In this document: piece by piece, positions 1 through 6,902 of the stretch
Layout of the letters: every line of letters starts with the position of its first letter
Position numbering within the stretch: position 1 is the first letter of the stretch
Assembly: GCA_900553925.1 (NCBI GenBank)
Contig: USFH01000065.1
Coordinates: 1 to 11,736 of the forward strand
DNA length: 11,736 nt
Source: an uncultured Clostridium sp.
Lineage (GTDB): Bacteria > Bacillota > Clostridia > Lachnospirales > Lachnospiraceae
Direction: 5' to 3'
Program-made: the position numbers and the translations under genes
Notes under the pieces: generated by a model
What the model was told of the DNA's origin: nothing
Databases searched by the model: none
The model's input: the letters and a program-made list of their open reading frames with translations, nothing else

Positions 1-198
1 CTCTGTGGCATCTTTGATCGTTATTCGTGTTTTATCACAACCGTACTGTTCAATGTACTGTTTCAATTCCTCTTCTTTTCCGGTCACGAGAAACTCCAGA
101 TCCTCATATTCAGCCATCGCTTCTGAAATTCCCTGAATAAAATACTCACTCCCGTTATCACTGCCCATTGTATCTACTGCAATTACGATATTATCCAT
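1..198 (-). CDS. plsX: Phosphate acyltransferase PlsX, N-terminal part (cut by window edge)
   Basis: Only the first 66 codons are present. The product should convert acyl-ACP and phosphate to acyl-phosphate, the donor for PlsY in phosphatidic acid synthesis, acting as a peripheral enzyme at the inner face of the membrane. The opening residues, IAVDTMGSDNG at about 6-16, correspond to the PlsX signature usually written I-A-x-D-A-M-G-G-D-x-A-P. They are followed by a helix and a strand (LEFLVTGKEEEL) that fit the Rossmann-like start of the family. Two signature positions differ from the commonest form (S for the second G, GS for AP). The ATG at 196-198 has an AGAAAGG ribosome binding site 10 nt upstream. 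The gene has its own promoter and a palindrome at its transcription start, and rpmF ends just upstream, an order typical of rpmF-plsX clusters. The rest of the gene, and any acpP or rnc downstream, lies outside the window. Confidence 0.85.
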   Translation of the reverse strand, partial: MDNIVIAVDTMGSDNGSEYFIQGISEAMAEYEDLEFLVTGKEEELKQYIEQYGCDKTRITIKDATE

Positions 199-272
199 AC
201 ACGCCGTGCCTTTCTGTCAAACTTGTTTTCGACTCATATTCCCAATTAAAACCAATTTTATTTCTTATCCAT

Positions 273-296
273 GATTATATGTTATAACACATAATC
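273..296 (-). promoter_or_regulatory. Candidate operator: 24-bp palindrome at the plsX transcription start
   Basis: The two 12-base arms, GATTATATGTTA and TAACACATAATC, are reverse complements except for one pair (279/290), which would be a G-U wobble in the transcript. The palindrome begins where transcription from the plsX promoter should start (about 296) and covers roughly +1 to +24. That is a classic place for a repressor to block initiation. It does not resemble the FapR consensus as I know it (TTAGTACC-type half sites), so I do not name the regulator. An RNA hairpin in the leader is the other reading. Confidence 0.5.
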
Positions 297-302
297 CTAT
301 AT

Positions 303-331
303 ATTATAGATGCATCCATAATTTTCGTCAA
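303..331 (-). promoter_or_regulatory. SigA-type promoter of plsX
   Basis: On the minus strand there is a -35 box TTGACG (326-331), a 17-nt spacer and a -10 box TATAAT (303-308). Only one of the twelve box bases departs from consensus. Transcription should start near 296, leaving a leader of about 98 nt before the plsX ATG. The promoter lies directly downstream of the rpmF terminator, so plsX can be transcribed independently of rpmF. Confidence 0.8.
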
Positions 332-344
332 GAAATCCACGCAA

Positions 345-387
345 AAAAAGACTTTTCAACGAGAACCTCTCGAAGAAAAGTCTTTTT
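345..387 (-). terminator. Intrinsic terminator after rpmF
   Basis: A perfect 13-bp inverted repeat (345-357 with 375-387) encloses a second 5-bp hairpin (CGAGA at 360-364 with TCTCG at 368-372, loop ACC). The two stems are separated by a symmetric AA/AA internal loop. On the minus strand the structure ends in a run of seven T residues, starts 17 nt after the rpmF stop codon, and is a convincing Rho-independent terminator. The outer arm is also A/T rich on the other side, so it could work in both directions, but no gene on the plus strand needs it here. Confidence 0.85.
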
Positions 388-404
388 CTTTTCATTTCAG
401 TGAA

Positions 405-584
405 TTACTCAGCAGAGATGATTTCTTTCTTATTATAGGAACCGCAAGCCTTGCATACTCTGTGTGGCATCATAAGTGCTCCACACTTGCTGCACTTAAC
501 CAAACCAGGAACTGTCATCTTCCAGTTTGCTCTACGCTTGTCACGTCTTGCTTTTGAACTTTTATTCTTAGGACAAATGGACAT
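405..584 (-). CDS. rpmF: 50S ribosomal protein L32
   Basis: This 59-residue protein is the L32 component of the large ribosomal subunit. The basic N-terminal segment (KSSKARRDKRRANWKM, about 8-23) is characteristic of the family. A four-cysteine zinc ribbon follows, with C31-x2-C34 and C44-x2-C47, so this is the zinc-binding form and not the cysteine-free paralogue some bacteria use under zinc limitation. The start is fixed by an excellent ribosome binding site, AAGGAGGTG, just upstream of the ATG at 582-584. The length is normal. The gene has its own consensus promoter and its own terminator, as expected for strong independent expression. It lies between ackA and plsX, but with no DUF177/YceD gene in front of it. 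Confidence 0.97.
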   Translation of the reverse strand: MSICPKNKSSKARRDKRRANWKMTVPGLVKCSKCGALMMPHRVCKACGSYNKKEIISAE

Positions 585-628
585 CCTTACACCTCCTTCA
601 AGAATACACTTAAAATCACACTTTTCTT

Positions 629-657
629 ATTATACAAACAATTCGATATGATGTCAA
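629..657 (-). promoter_or_regulatory. Perfect-consensus SigA promoter of rpmF
   Basis: The minus strand reads TTGACA (652-657), a 17-nt spacer and TATAAT (629-634), which matches the consensus in all twelve box positions with the optimal spacing. The start would be near 622, about 38 nt before the rpmF ATG. The A/T-rich stretch just upstream (around 664-687) may act as an UP-like element. No GC-rich terminator separates ackA from this promoter, so some readthrough from pta-ackA is also possible. Confidence 0.88.
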
Positions 658-692
658 CGGTATTTTTCATTTTTTTATAAAAAATGCGGAAT

Positions 693-1883
693 CTACCGGG
701 TCAGCGCAACAGTCTCTCTTGCAATCGCAAGTTCTTCGTTCGTAGGTACTACGAATACCGGAACCTTGGAATTGTCTGTTGAGATTCTTACCTCTTCCCC
801 GCGAAGCTTATTCGCCTCGTCATCGATCTCCACGCCAAGATAACCGAGATGACTGCATGTATCTTTTCTTACCTTAGGATCATTCTCTCCAACACCCGCC
901 GTAAAGACGATTGCATCCACACCGTTCATCGCTGCCACATAGCCGCCGATAAACTTTGCTGCCTGATAGGTAAATACGTTCATTGCAATTTCGCAGCGCT
1001 TGTCACCTTCTGCAATTCCCTTGTTCAGATCACGGAAATCACTGGACTTGCCGGAGATACCATAGACACCGGACTCCTTGTTAAGCATGCTGATGATCTG
1101 TGTCAGTGTCTTACCCTCTTTGTTCGCAATATACTCAATGATTGCCGGATCAATGTTGCCGCTTCTCGTACCCATTGTGATACCCTCTAACGGAGTAAGC
1201 CCCATCGTTGTATCAATGGACTTTCCACCTTCAACCGCACAGATGCTGGCACCACCACCAAGATGACATACAATGATCTTTGTATCCTTGATATCTTTGC
1301 CTAGAAGTTCAGCCGTTCTCTTCGATACGAAGCTGTGGCTTGTACCATGAAAGCCATAACGGCGGACCTTGTATTTCTCATAATATTCATACGGAATGCC
1401 ATAGGTATATGCATAATCCGGCATTGTCTGATGAAACGCTGTATCAAACACAGCTACCTGCGGAACGCCCGGCATCAGTTCCTGACATGCACGGATACCA
1501 ATCAGATTCGCTGGATTATGAAGGGGAGCAAGATCGCTGCACTCCTCAATTGCCGTAAGCACTTCCTCGTTGATCAAAACTGCAGAAGAAAACTTCTCTC
1601 CACCATGTACAACACGGTGTCCAACCGCTGCAATCTCATCTAAATTGCTGATGGCACCAAGCTTCTCATCGAGAAGATACCGAAGAACCAGCTTTACTGC
1701 CGCACTGTGATCCGGCATCGGAGCCTCAATCTGAATCTTCTCCTTACCGGTTGCCTGATGTGTCAGCGAACCATCCAATTTAATTCTCTCACAGATTCCC
1801 TTCGCAAGCACCTGCTCTGTCTCTGAGTCGATCAACTGGTACTTAAGGGAAGAACTACCACAATTAATTACTAATACCTTCAT
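693..1883 (-). CDS. ackA: Acetate kinase
   Basis: This 396-residue cytoplasmic enzyme transfers phosphate from acetyl phosphate to ADP, giving acetate and ATP. It is the final ATP-yielding step of fermentative acetate production and works in reverse for acetate activation. It belongs to the ASKHA fold. The family signatures are all visible: VLVINCGSSSLKY at 3-15, GHRVVHGG at 88-95, FDTAFHQTMP at 146-155, RRYGFHGTSH at 174-183, the phosphate-binding HLGGGAS at 207-213, and GTRSGNIDP at 238-246. By comparison with the Methanosarcina thermophila enzyme, the key residues are R90, D147, H179, R240 and E383, all present. The length is standard. The gene starts 24 nt after the pta stop with only a weak ribosome binding site (GAGAAAG). 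It therefore probably depends on the pta transcript and on translational coupling. Confidence 0.98.
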   Translation of the reverse strand: MKVLVINCGSSSLKYQLIDSETEQVLAKGICERIKLDGSLTHQATGKEKIQIEAPMPDHSAAVKLVLRYLLDEKLGAISNLDEIAAVGHRVVHGGEKFSSAVLINEEVLTAIEECSDLAPLHNPANLIGIRACQELMPGVPQVAVFDTAFHQTMPDYAYTYGIPYEYYEKYKVRRYGFHGTSHSFVSKRTAELLGKDIKDTKIIVCHLGGGASICAVEGGKSIDTTMGLTPLEGITMGTRSGNIDPAIIEYIANKEGKTLTQIISMLNKESGVYGISGKSSDFRDLNKGIAEGDKRCEIAMNVFTYQAAKFIGGYVAAMNGVDAIVFTAGVGENDPKVRKDTCSHLGYLGVEIDDEANKLRGEEVRISTDNSKVPVFVVPTNEELAIARETVALTR

Positions 1884-1907
1884 ATTCTCACGCTTTCTCT
1901 TACTATT

Positions 1908-2912
1908 CTATTTCTGGTCAAGTGCCTGTGCCTGTACGGCTGTAATTGCGACAACACCCACGATATCATCTGCAGAACATCCTCTGGACAGGTCATTTAC
2001 AGGCTTAGCGATTCCCTGTGTAATCGGGCCATACGCATCCGCCTTTGCCAGTCTCTGTACAAGCTTATAACCGATATTTCCAGCATCGAGATCCGGGAAG
2101 ATCAGGACATTCGCCTTACCTGCCACATCACTGCCCGGTGCCTTGGAAGCGGCTACTTCCGGAACGATTGCCGCATCACTCTGCAGCTCACCATCACACT
2201 TGAGATCCGGACATTCCTCATTTACAATCTTACATGCCTCAATCACCTTATCTATCTCCGGATGGTGTGCACTACCCTTTGTCGAATGCGAAAGCATCGC
2301 TACAACCGGTTCTGCTTCAACAAGAAGCTCGAATGACTTTGCAGAGCTCTCTGCAATCGCTGCAAGCTCTCTTGCATCCGGGAACTGGTTCAGACCGGCG
2401 TCCGAGAATATAAACGTTCCATGCTCGCCCATCTCACAGTTTGGAACAACAACAAGGAAAAATGCAGATACAAGCTTTGTACCCGGTGCAGTCTTCAGAA
2501 TCTGGAGTGCTGCACGCAATACGTTCGCAGATGAATTCACCGCACCTGCCACCATACCGTCTGCATCGCCTGCCTTAACCATAATACATCCAAAATAAAG
2601 GACATTTGTCAAGAGCAGTTCCTTGGCTTCTTCCGGTGTCATTCCCTTCTTCTTCCGCAATTCTACCAGAATCGACACATAATCATTCAACTTATCGCAA
2701 TTATACGGATCTACAAAACGCGCCCCCGAAAGGTCTAATCCCTCTGCCTTCTTCAGGATTTCCTGCTTATCTCCAACAAGGATCACATCTGCAATCCCGT
2801 CTTTTAATACCTTATGTGCAGCCTCAAGCGTACGCATATCAGCTGTTTCCGGTAACACAATTGTTTTTTTGTTCTGTTTCGCTCTTTTTTTAATTGAATC
2901 AATAAATGCCAC
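1908..2912 (-). CDS. pta: Phosphate acetyltransferase (phosphotransacetylase)
   Basis: This 334-residue enzyme converts acetyl-CoA and phosphate to acetyl phosphate and CoA, feeding acetate kinase next door. It is the short single-domain form typical of Firmicutes, without the N-terminal DRTGG regulatory part of the long E. coli type. Visible motifs are DADGMVAGAVNSSANV at 116-131, SHSTKGSA at 208-215, DGELQSDAAIVPEVA at 240-254, PDLDAGNIGYK at 273-283, and the C-terminal GPITQGIAKPVNDLSRG at 295-311. S309, R310 and D316 coincide with the catalytic residues described for the Methanosarcina enzyme. The start codon is GTG (2910-2912), supported by AGAGGAG 8 nt upstream. The promoter lies at 2958-2986, and the gene is the first of a pta-ackA operon. 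Confidence 0.97.
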   Translation of the reverse strand: MAFIDSIKKRAKQNKKTIVLPETADMRTLEAAHKVLKDGIADVILVGDKQEILKKAEGLDLSGARFVDPYNCDKLNDYVSILVELRKKKGMTPEEAKELLLTNVLYFGCIMVKAGDADGMVAGAVNSSANVLRAALQILKTAPGTKLVSAFFLVVVPNCEMGEHGTFIFSDAGLNQFPDARELAAIAESSAKSFELLVEAEPVVAMLSHSTKGSAHHPEIDKVIEACKIVNEECPDLKCDGELQSDAAIVPEVAASKAPGSDVAGKANVLIFPDLDAGNIGYKLVQRLAKADAYGPITQGIAKPVNDLSRGCSADDIVGVVAITAVQAQALDQK

Positions 2913-2957
2913 TGCTTCTTCTCCTCTGCTTTATAGTATTCAACTCACACTTCTTCG

Positions 2958-2986
2958 ATTATAAACAAAAACATATCTGTATACAA
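2958..2986 (-). promoter_or_regulatory. Promoter of the pta-ackA operon
   Basis: The minus strand shows TTGTAT (2981-2986), a 17-nt spacer and TATAAT (2958-2963). The -10 box is perfect and the -35 box is partial. The predicted start near 2951 gives a 5' leader of about 38 nt before the pta GTG. An 8-bp palindrome, TGTATACA (2978-2985), overlaps the -35 box; it is too short to call an operator on its own. Confidence 0.7.
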
Positions 2987-3044
2987 CCGGAATCGTGTTA
3001 AAAATTGTCTTTTTTCAAATACATCACACAAGGTATTTTGCACA

Positions 3045-4742
3045 TCATTCCACGATATAATCAACCTCCGGATTGTCAACAACCAACCGGCCTCTGCCGT
3101 GTCTTTTACCGTAATACATTGATTTGTCCGCCCGGCTCACAAGAATGTTGGTATCCTTACAGATATTGGGGTAGACAGAAAGTCCGATACATACATTCAC
3201 ATGGATTTCCTTATCATCATAATGTACGGTCGTATTCTGGATTTCCTTATGCATGTCCTCTAAGACAGAAAGTGCCGTCACCTCATCGTATCCCGGAAGC
3301 ACAAGCAGGAACTCCTCTCCGCCATATCTGCATGCAAAACCACCATTTGCCTTTGCATACTTTTCATCGAGCGAAGCTACCATCTTAATGACCTGATCAC
3401 CCGCGAGATGTCCATATGTATCATTGATATTCTTGAACTTATCAATATCAAACAATGCAACAGCCAGTGTCTGGCCTTTTTCTTTCGCTTCCTCTGCAGC
3501 CTTCTCAAACAGCTCCCCAAAATACACGCGGTTATAAATCTGTGTCAGGCCGTCCTTTCTCGCCATATCCTGCGTCTGAAGATACAGCTTCGTTGTCTTC
3601 ACAGATACATTGTATTCAATCAGACATGTTTCAAAGTATGAAATTCCCTTCTCGAAGAAGCTCTCTTCATCCGAGGCTACGATCATCATACCGTATGGTC
3701 TATCGCCATCATTTAGCGAAAGCATGACAAGACTCCGGATATTAGCTTCACCGATAAACCGTAATTCTTTCACATCTTCTCCGGTCCGGATGTCTGTCAT
3801 CTTACGGCTCTGTGCGAAATCCGTGTAGATCTTCTGGAAATCCTTGCGCAGACGTCGTTCCATAGAAGAATAATCTGTCCGGATCACAATGTTATCCTTA
3901 TTCTCGGAGCTTGTCGTATCAACCAGATAGACTGCACATAATTTTGGATGTTTCACATCCATAACCGCATCTACGATCACGTTGATGTTCTTATTAATAT
4001 CAAAAGAAGATGCCATAAAACGCATAATCTCTGTCTGGGATTCAATCTCACGGTTCATCTGCTCGAGATCATTTACGAGACGTGCAAGCTCGATCTTCTG
4101 ATAATTCACACGCTCGTTAACAGTCTTTACTTTCTCCTGATATTCTTCAAGCTTTTCATTCTTCTCCTGCACACTGTTTTTCTCGAACACAAGCTTCGAG
4201 TAATAAGTCTCATATTCGTCATTCGAATATTCGAGCATATCTGTCACAGACAACACTGCCATACAGAAGATTGCAAGCACCAGTACATAGCAAAACCAGA
4301 AAGTTTCCTCTCGAAACTGCAGCGACAGGCAAAGATTTATAAAGGCAGGAAGAAGGAGCATCATCTTCCTTATCAGAATCGTTCCTTTATCATAATGAGA
4401 TCCCAAAATGATAAATTCCATAACTAGCAGAAACATGATTATGAACATACCAACCAGCAAAACACCCTCATACGGAACAAACGATATAAAGATGCAGTAA
4501 GTACTTATCTCTGCCAGGCGATATGCAGACAGGATTTTCATATTCTTAAACACGCCTGTATGATAAAACACACTATCGAACAGGGCGAATCCGAAAATCA
4601 CTGCGGCAAATGTGACACACAACGGTGTATTCTCCGAGAATTTCATAATGCGTGTAAGTACGGTCAGAAGAAACATAAAGATATACATGATTTTATGGTA
4701 TATGGTGTAGTTTTTAATTAGTTTTTCTGTGATGTCTGTCAT
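3045..4742 (-). CDS. Membrane-bound diguanylate cyclase (six TM segments, coiled coil, GAF-like region, GGDEF)
   Basis: The 565-residue product is predicted to make c-di-GMP from two GTP at the cytoplasmic membrane. About six hydrophobic segments lie between residues 15 and 168. A charged coiled coil follows (about 183-238), then a GAF-like sensor region (about 240-385), then the GGDEF domain (about 392-555). Catalytic features are intact: RKDGLTQIYNR at 395-405, the metal-binding FDIDKFKNIND at 431-441, and the active-site loop GGEEF at 474-478. The usual inhibitory RxxD I-site is replaced by ANGG (465-468), so feedback inhibition by product is not expected. No EAL or HD-GYP domain is present. 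I chose the ATG at 4740-4742 because GGGAGAAG lies just upstream; a frame-extending TTG at 4755-4757 overlaps that site and is unlikely. The start lies 2 nt after the stop of the FtsA-like gene, so the two are very likely translated together. The ligand sensed is unknown. Confidence 0.92.
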   Translation of the reverse strand: MTDITEKLIKNYTIYHKIMYIFMFLLTVLTRIMKFSENTPLCVTFAAVIFGFALFDSVFYHTGVFKNMKILSAYRLAEISTYCIFISFVPYEGVLLVGMFIIMFLLVMEFIILGSHYDKGTILIRKMMLLLPAFINLCLSLQFREETFWFCYVLVLAIFCMAVLSVTDMLEYSNDEYETYYSKLVFEKNSVQEKNEKLEEYQEKVKTVNERVNYQKIELARLVNDLEQMNREIESQTEIMRFMASSFDINKNINVIVDAVMDVKHPKLCAVYLVDTTSSENKDNIVIRTDYSSMERRLRKDFQKIYTDFAQSRKMTDIRTGEDVKELRFIGEANIRSLVMLSLNDGDRPYGMMIVASDEESFFEKGISYFETCLIEYNVSVKTTKLYLQTQDMARKDGLTQIYNRVYFGELFEKAAEEAKEKGQTLAVALFDIDKFKNINDTYGHLAGDQVIKMVASLDEKYAKANGGFACRYGGEEFLLVLPGYDEVTALSVLEDMHKEIQNTTVHYDDKEIHVNVCIGLSVYPNICKDTNILVSRADKSMYYGKRHGRGRLVVDNPEVDYIVE

Positions 4743-4744
4743 CT

Positions 4745-6883
4745 TTACTTCTCCCAATATAGATCAATTACTGCACCATCCTGAATTGGCTGGATAAATT
4801 CCGCATGGACACCATCCACGTTTGTCACAAGACGTCTTCCATGCATCGCTGTCAGATCAAACGGATAAAAATCCAGAATGTCTACGAATGTATAGCTTTC
4901 TTTTCCTGATAAAACAACCGGCGTATTGTTCACCCGAACCGTAATTGTTCGAGTCTGTGGTCTGACCGCCATTCCTGCTGGTCGTTCTTCCGCCTGCTGC
5001 GATTTCGGTTCTCCCGCCTTTTCTCCTATCAAGTTTTTTCCTGTTGTATTCTCTTCTGTCACAGCGATGTCCGCTTCTTCTGTTTCCACGATTTCATCGT
5101 CCGGAATAATCGGTGTTTCTTCCTTCCGTGTGACAAATTCTACTTCAAAATTCTCGTAGATCTTCTCATCTTCATCGGCAATCTTGTGGTTCACATACGC
5201 ATAGAAATCCTGTGTCAGATCCATAAATGTGCGAAGCTGCCCAACTGTATAATAATTGCGCATACAGACATCATCCCCATCCTGTATCTCATACAGAGAG
5301 GACACAAATGTTCCGTTTACTGTTGCAAATTTCGGACAGTTGACCGGATTATCATTGACTATAAACATAAGCGTGCCCGCATATTCCGGCAGCGAAGAGA
5401 TCAGTATCTGCGCAGAGCCACCCTTGGTCGATGTTCTGATGCGGATGCTGTCGTTCGCCTCGATCGGTGCATTCATGCCTGCCGGTCTGTCATTCTGTGT
5501 GATTACAGCCGCCTCACCGCTCAATCCACGTACGATCCGCGTCTTTCCGTTTATCTTAAATGTAATATCATCTCCACGTTTTGGGAAGATGTCTTCATTC
5601 GGTATTCCGTATTGTACTGCCGCATCGAAGATCGTCAGTTTATCGTTATTATATAGTTTCACGCGATCGCCGTTCACGTTGACGAAGATAAAGTTATTCT
5701 TTTGGTCGAAGAAGTTCAGACAGATACCGACAGGCGTCACGTAGAGCGGATCCTTCCGGATACCTTCAACCATGAAATCAATCTCATTCATGACCTCTTC
5801 ACCACGCAGCGCCACACGCTCTGCCGGAAGCTTCAGGTCTTCCGCCAGCGTATCTGTGAATCCCGGCAGCTTGCCGCCACCGCCAACAACGAACACGGCA
5901 CTGACCGATGTTCCCCCATTCAGTTCAATAATCTTATCTGCGATTTTCTTCGAGATGCCCCGCTTAACCTCTTCGGTTGTCTGATAGATCTCCTCCGGGG
6001 TAATCTTATGGGATATTCCCATAATGTCCTTATATGTAATCGACTTCCGGCGTGCACTGACTGTTTTCAGTTTCTCCGCTGTCTGGAAATCAATCAGATA
6101 TTTCTTCACCAAAGCCTCCGTCAGCTCATCTCCGGCTGCCGGAATCATACCGTAAGCAATCACGCTTCCGTCCTTCGTAATACAGATATCGGAGGTTCCT
6201 GCCCCGATATCGATCAGCGCAATATTCAAAAGCCGGTACTGCTCCGGAATCGCAACTGTCATTGCCGCGATCGGCTCCAGAGTAAGGTTTGTTACATAAA
6301 GCCCCGCCTGTTCTACAGCTGCATACAAGCTGTCTACAACTTCCTCGGGAAGAAACGTTGCAAGCACATCTGCAGCAATCTTTGTTCCTTTATGACCTTC
6401 GAGATTCAACATCTCATAATCATTCAGGAAATACTTCACAACCGTATAGCCAACACAAAAATACTTCGTTGTCTCGTGACTCTCATGCAGCTCCTGCAGG
6501 ATCTCATTGTGTGCCTGCTCCACACCGATTAAGTCAATGGAATGAATATATTCCTGATTGATCACTGTGTTCTCTGAGAATTCATACTCGCCATGTCCAA
6601 TCGCAGTTTTTAATACACGTCCAGCCGCTGCGATACAGACGTCATGTAATTTTCTCCCGCCAAGCTGTCTCTCAAGCTCCTGCTTCACCTCGGTAATATC
6701 CGCACTGACCTTCGCAATATCATGGATCTGTCCATCAATCATGGAACGTGTCTCATGATATTTGACGGCCATAGCAACAACATGAAACCGTTCCTGTTCC
6801 TTGTACCCAACTGTACCAACGATGCTTCTTGTTCCGATATCTAGCCCAAATATTAATGGTTCCGGGTATTTGATTGCTGCCAC
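4745..6883 (-). CDS. FtsA-like ASKHA ATPase with C-terminal beta-grasp-like repeats
   Basis: This 712-residue protein has an FtsA/PilM-type ATPase core in its first 390 residues. The phosphate-1 loop is FGLDIGTRSIVG at 12-23, an inserted SHS2-like subdomain lies around 78-170, the helix-strand AGLYVTNLTLEPIAA sits at 193-207, phosphate-2 is IDIGAGTSD at 224-232, and the adenosine loop is VVGGGGKLPGF at 332-342. FtsA is usually about 420 residues, so some 320 are extra. The extension contains three or four repeats ending like TGS/ThiS beta-grasp domains (for example VNGTFVSSLYEIQDGDDV at 522-539 and PIQDGAVIDL at 699-708). An acidic linker (about 585-642) precedes the last repeat. FtsA's C-terminal amphipathic membrane-targeting helix is not visible; the protein ends within the last beta-grasp unit. 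The GTG start has AGGAGG 9 nt upstream. It sits 19 nt after coaE and 2 nt before the diguanylate cyclase. A cytoskeletal or scaffold role is inferred; it need not be the divisome FtsA. Confidence 0.85.
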   Translation of the reverse strand: MAAIKYPEPLIFGLDIGTRSIVGTVGYKEQERFHVVAMAVKYHETRSMIDGQIHDIAKVSADITEVKQELERQLGGRKLHDVCIAAAGRVLKTAIGHGEYEFSENTVINQEYIHSIDLIGVEQAHNEILQELHESHETTKYFCVGYTVVKYFLNDYEMLNLEGHKGTKIAADVLATFLPEEVVDSLYAAVEQAGLYVTNLTLEPIAAMTVAIPEQYRLLNIALIDIGAGTSDICITKDGSVIAYGMIPAAGDELTEALVKKYLIDFQTAEKLKTVSARRKSITYKDIMGISHKITPEEIYQTTEEVKRGISKKIADKIIELNGGTSVSAVFVVGGGGKLPGFTDTLAEDLKLPAERVALRGEEVMNEIDFMVEGIRKDPLYVTPVGICLNFFDQKNNFIFVNVNGDRVKLYNNDKLTIFDAAVQYGIPNEDIFPKRGDDITFKINGKTRIVRGLSGEAAVITQNDRPAGMNAPIEANDSIRIRTSTKGGSAQILISSLPEYAGTLMFIVNDNPVNCPKFATVNGTFVSSLYEIQDGDDVCMRNYYTVGQLRTFMDLTQDFYAYVNHKIADEDEKIYENFEVEFVTRKEETPIIPDDEIVETEEADIAVTEENTTGKNLIGEKAGEPKSQQAEERPAGMAVRPQTRTITVRVNNTPVVLSGKESYTFVDILDFYPFDLTAMHGRRLVTNVDGVHAEFIQPIQDGAVIDLYWEK
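4748..4755 (-). promoter_or_regulatory. Ribosome binding site of the diguanylate cyclase, inside the previous gene
   Basis: GGGAGAAG on the minus strand is encoded by the last codons (W-E-K) of the FtsA-like gene. Its GGAG core lies 8 nt before the ATG at 4742. This decides the start codon against the upstream TTG and points to translational coupling of the two genes. Confidence 0.75.
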
Positions 6884-6902
6884 ACCTGTTTTCCTCCTGA
6901 AT

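Noticed and set aside
666..685. A/T palindrome after ackA as a possible terminator
   Set aside because: It is made almost only of T and A runs with no G/C stem; it more likely serves as A/T-rich DNA upstream of the rpmF promoter.
2143..2598. Plus-strand open frame of 151 codons opposite pta
   Set aside because: It is antisense to conserved pta sequence and its Ser/Ala-rich product resembles no family; it is explained by codon bias of the minus-strand gene.
3016..3039. Weak hairpin (AAATAC with GTATTT) after the diguanylate cyclase gene
   Set aside because: The stem is about 6 A/T-rich pairs and no proper T-run follows directly, so I do not call it a terminator; readthrough into pta-ackA is possible.
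4743..4757. Longer diguanylate cyclase from a TTG at 4755-4757
   Set aside because: The TTG overlaps the ribosome binding site of the ATG at 4742 and adds only five residues without a domain.
5702..6532. Long open frame on the plus strand (276 codons) opposite the FtsA-like gene
   Set aside because: The opposite strand encodes a clear ATPase with all its motifs, while the plus-strand product is rich in Cys, His and Arg, has no recognisable domain, and looks like a shadow frame.
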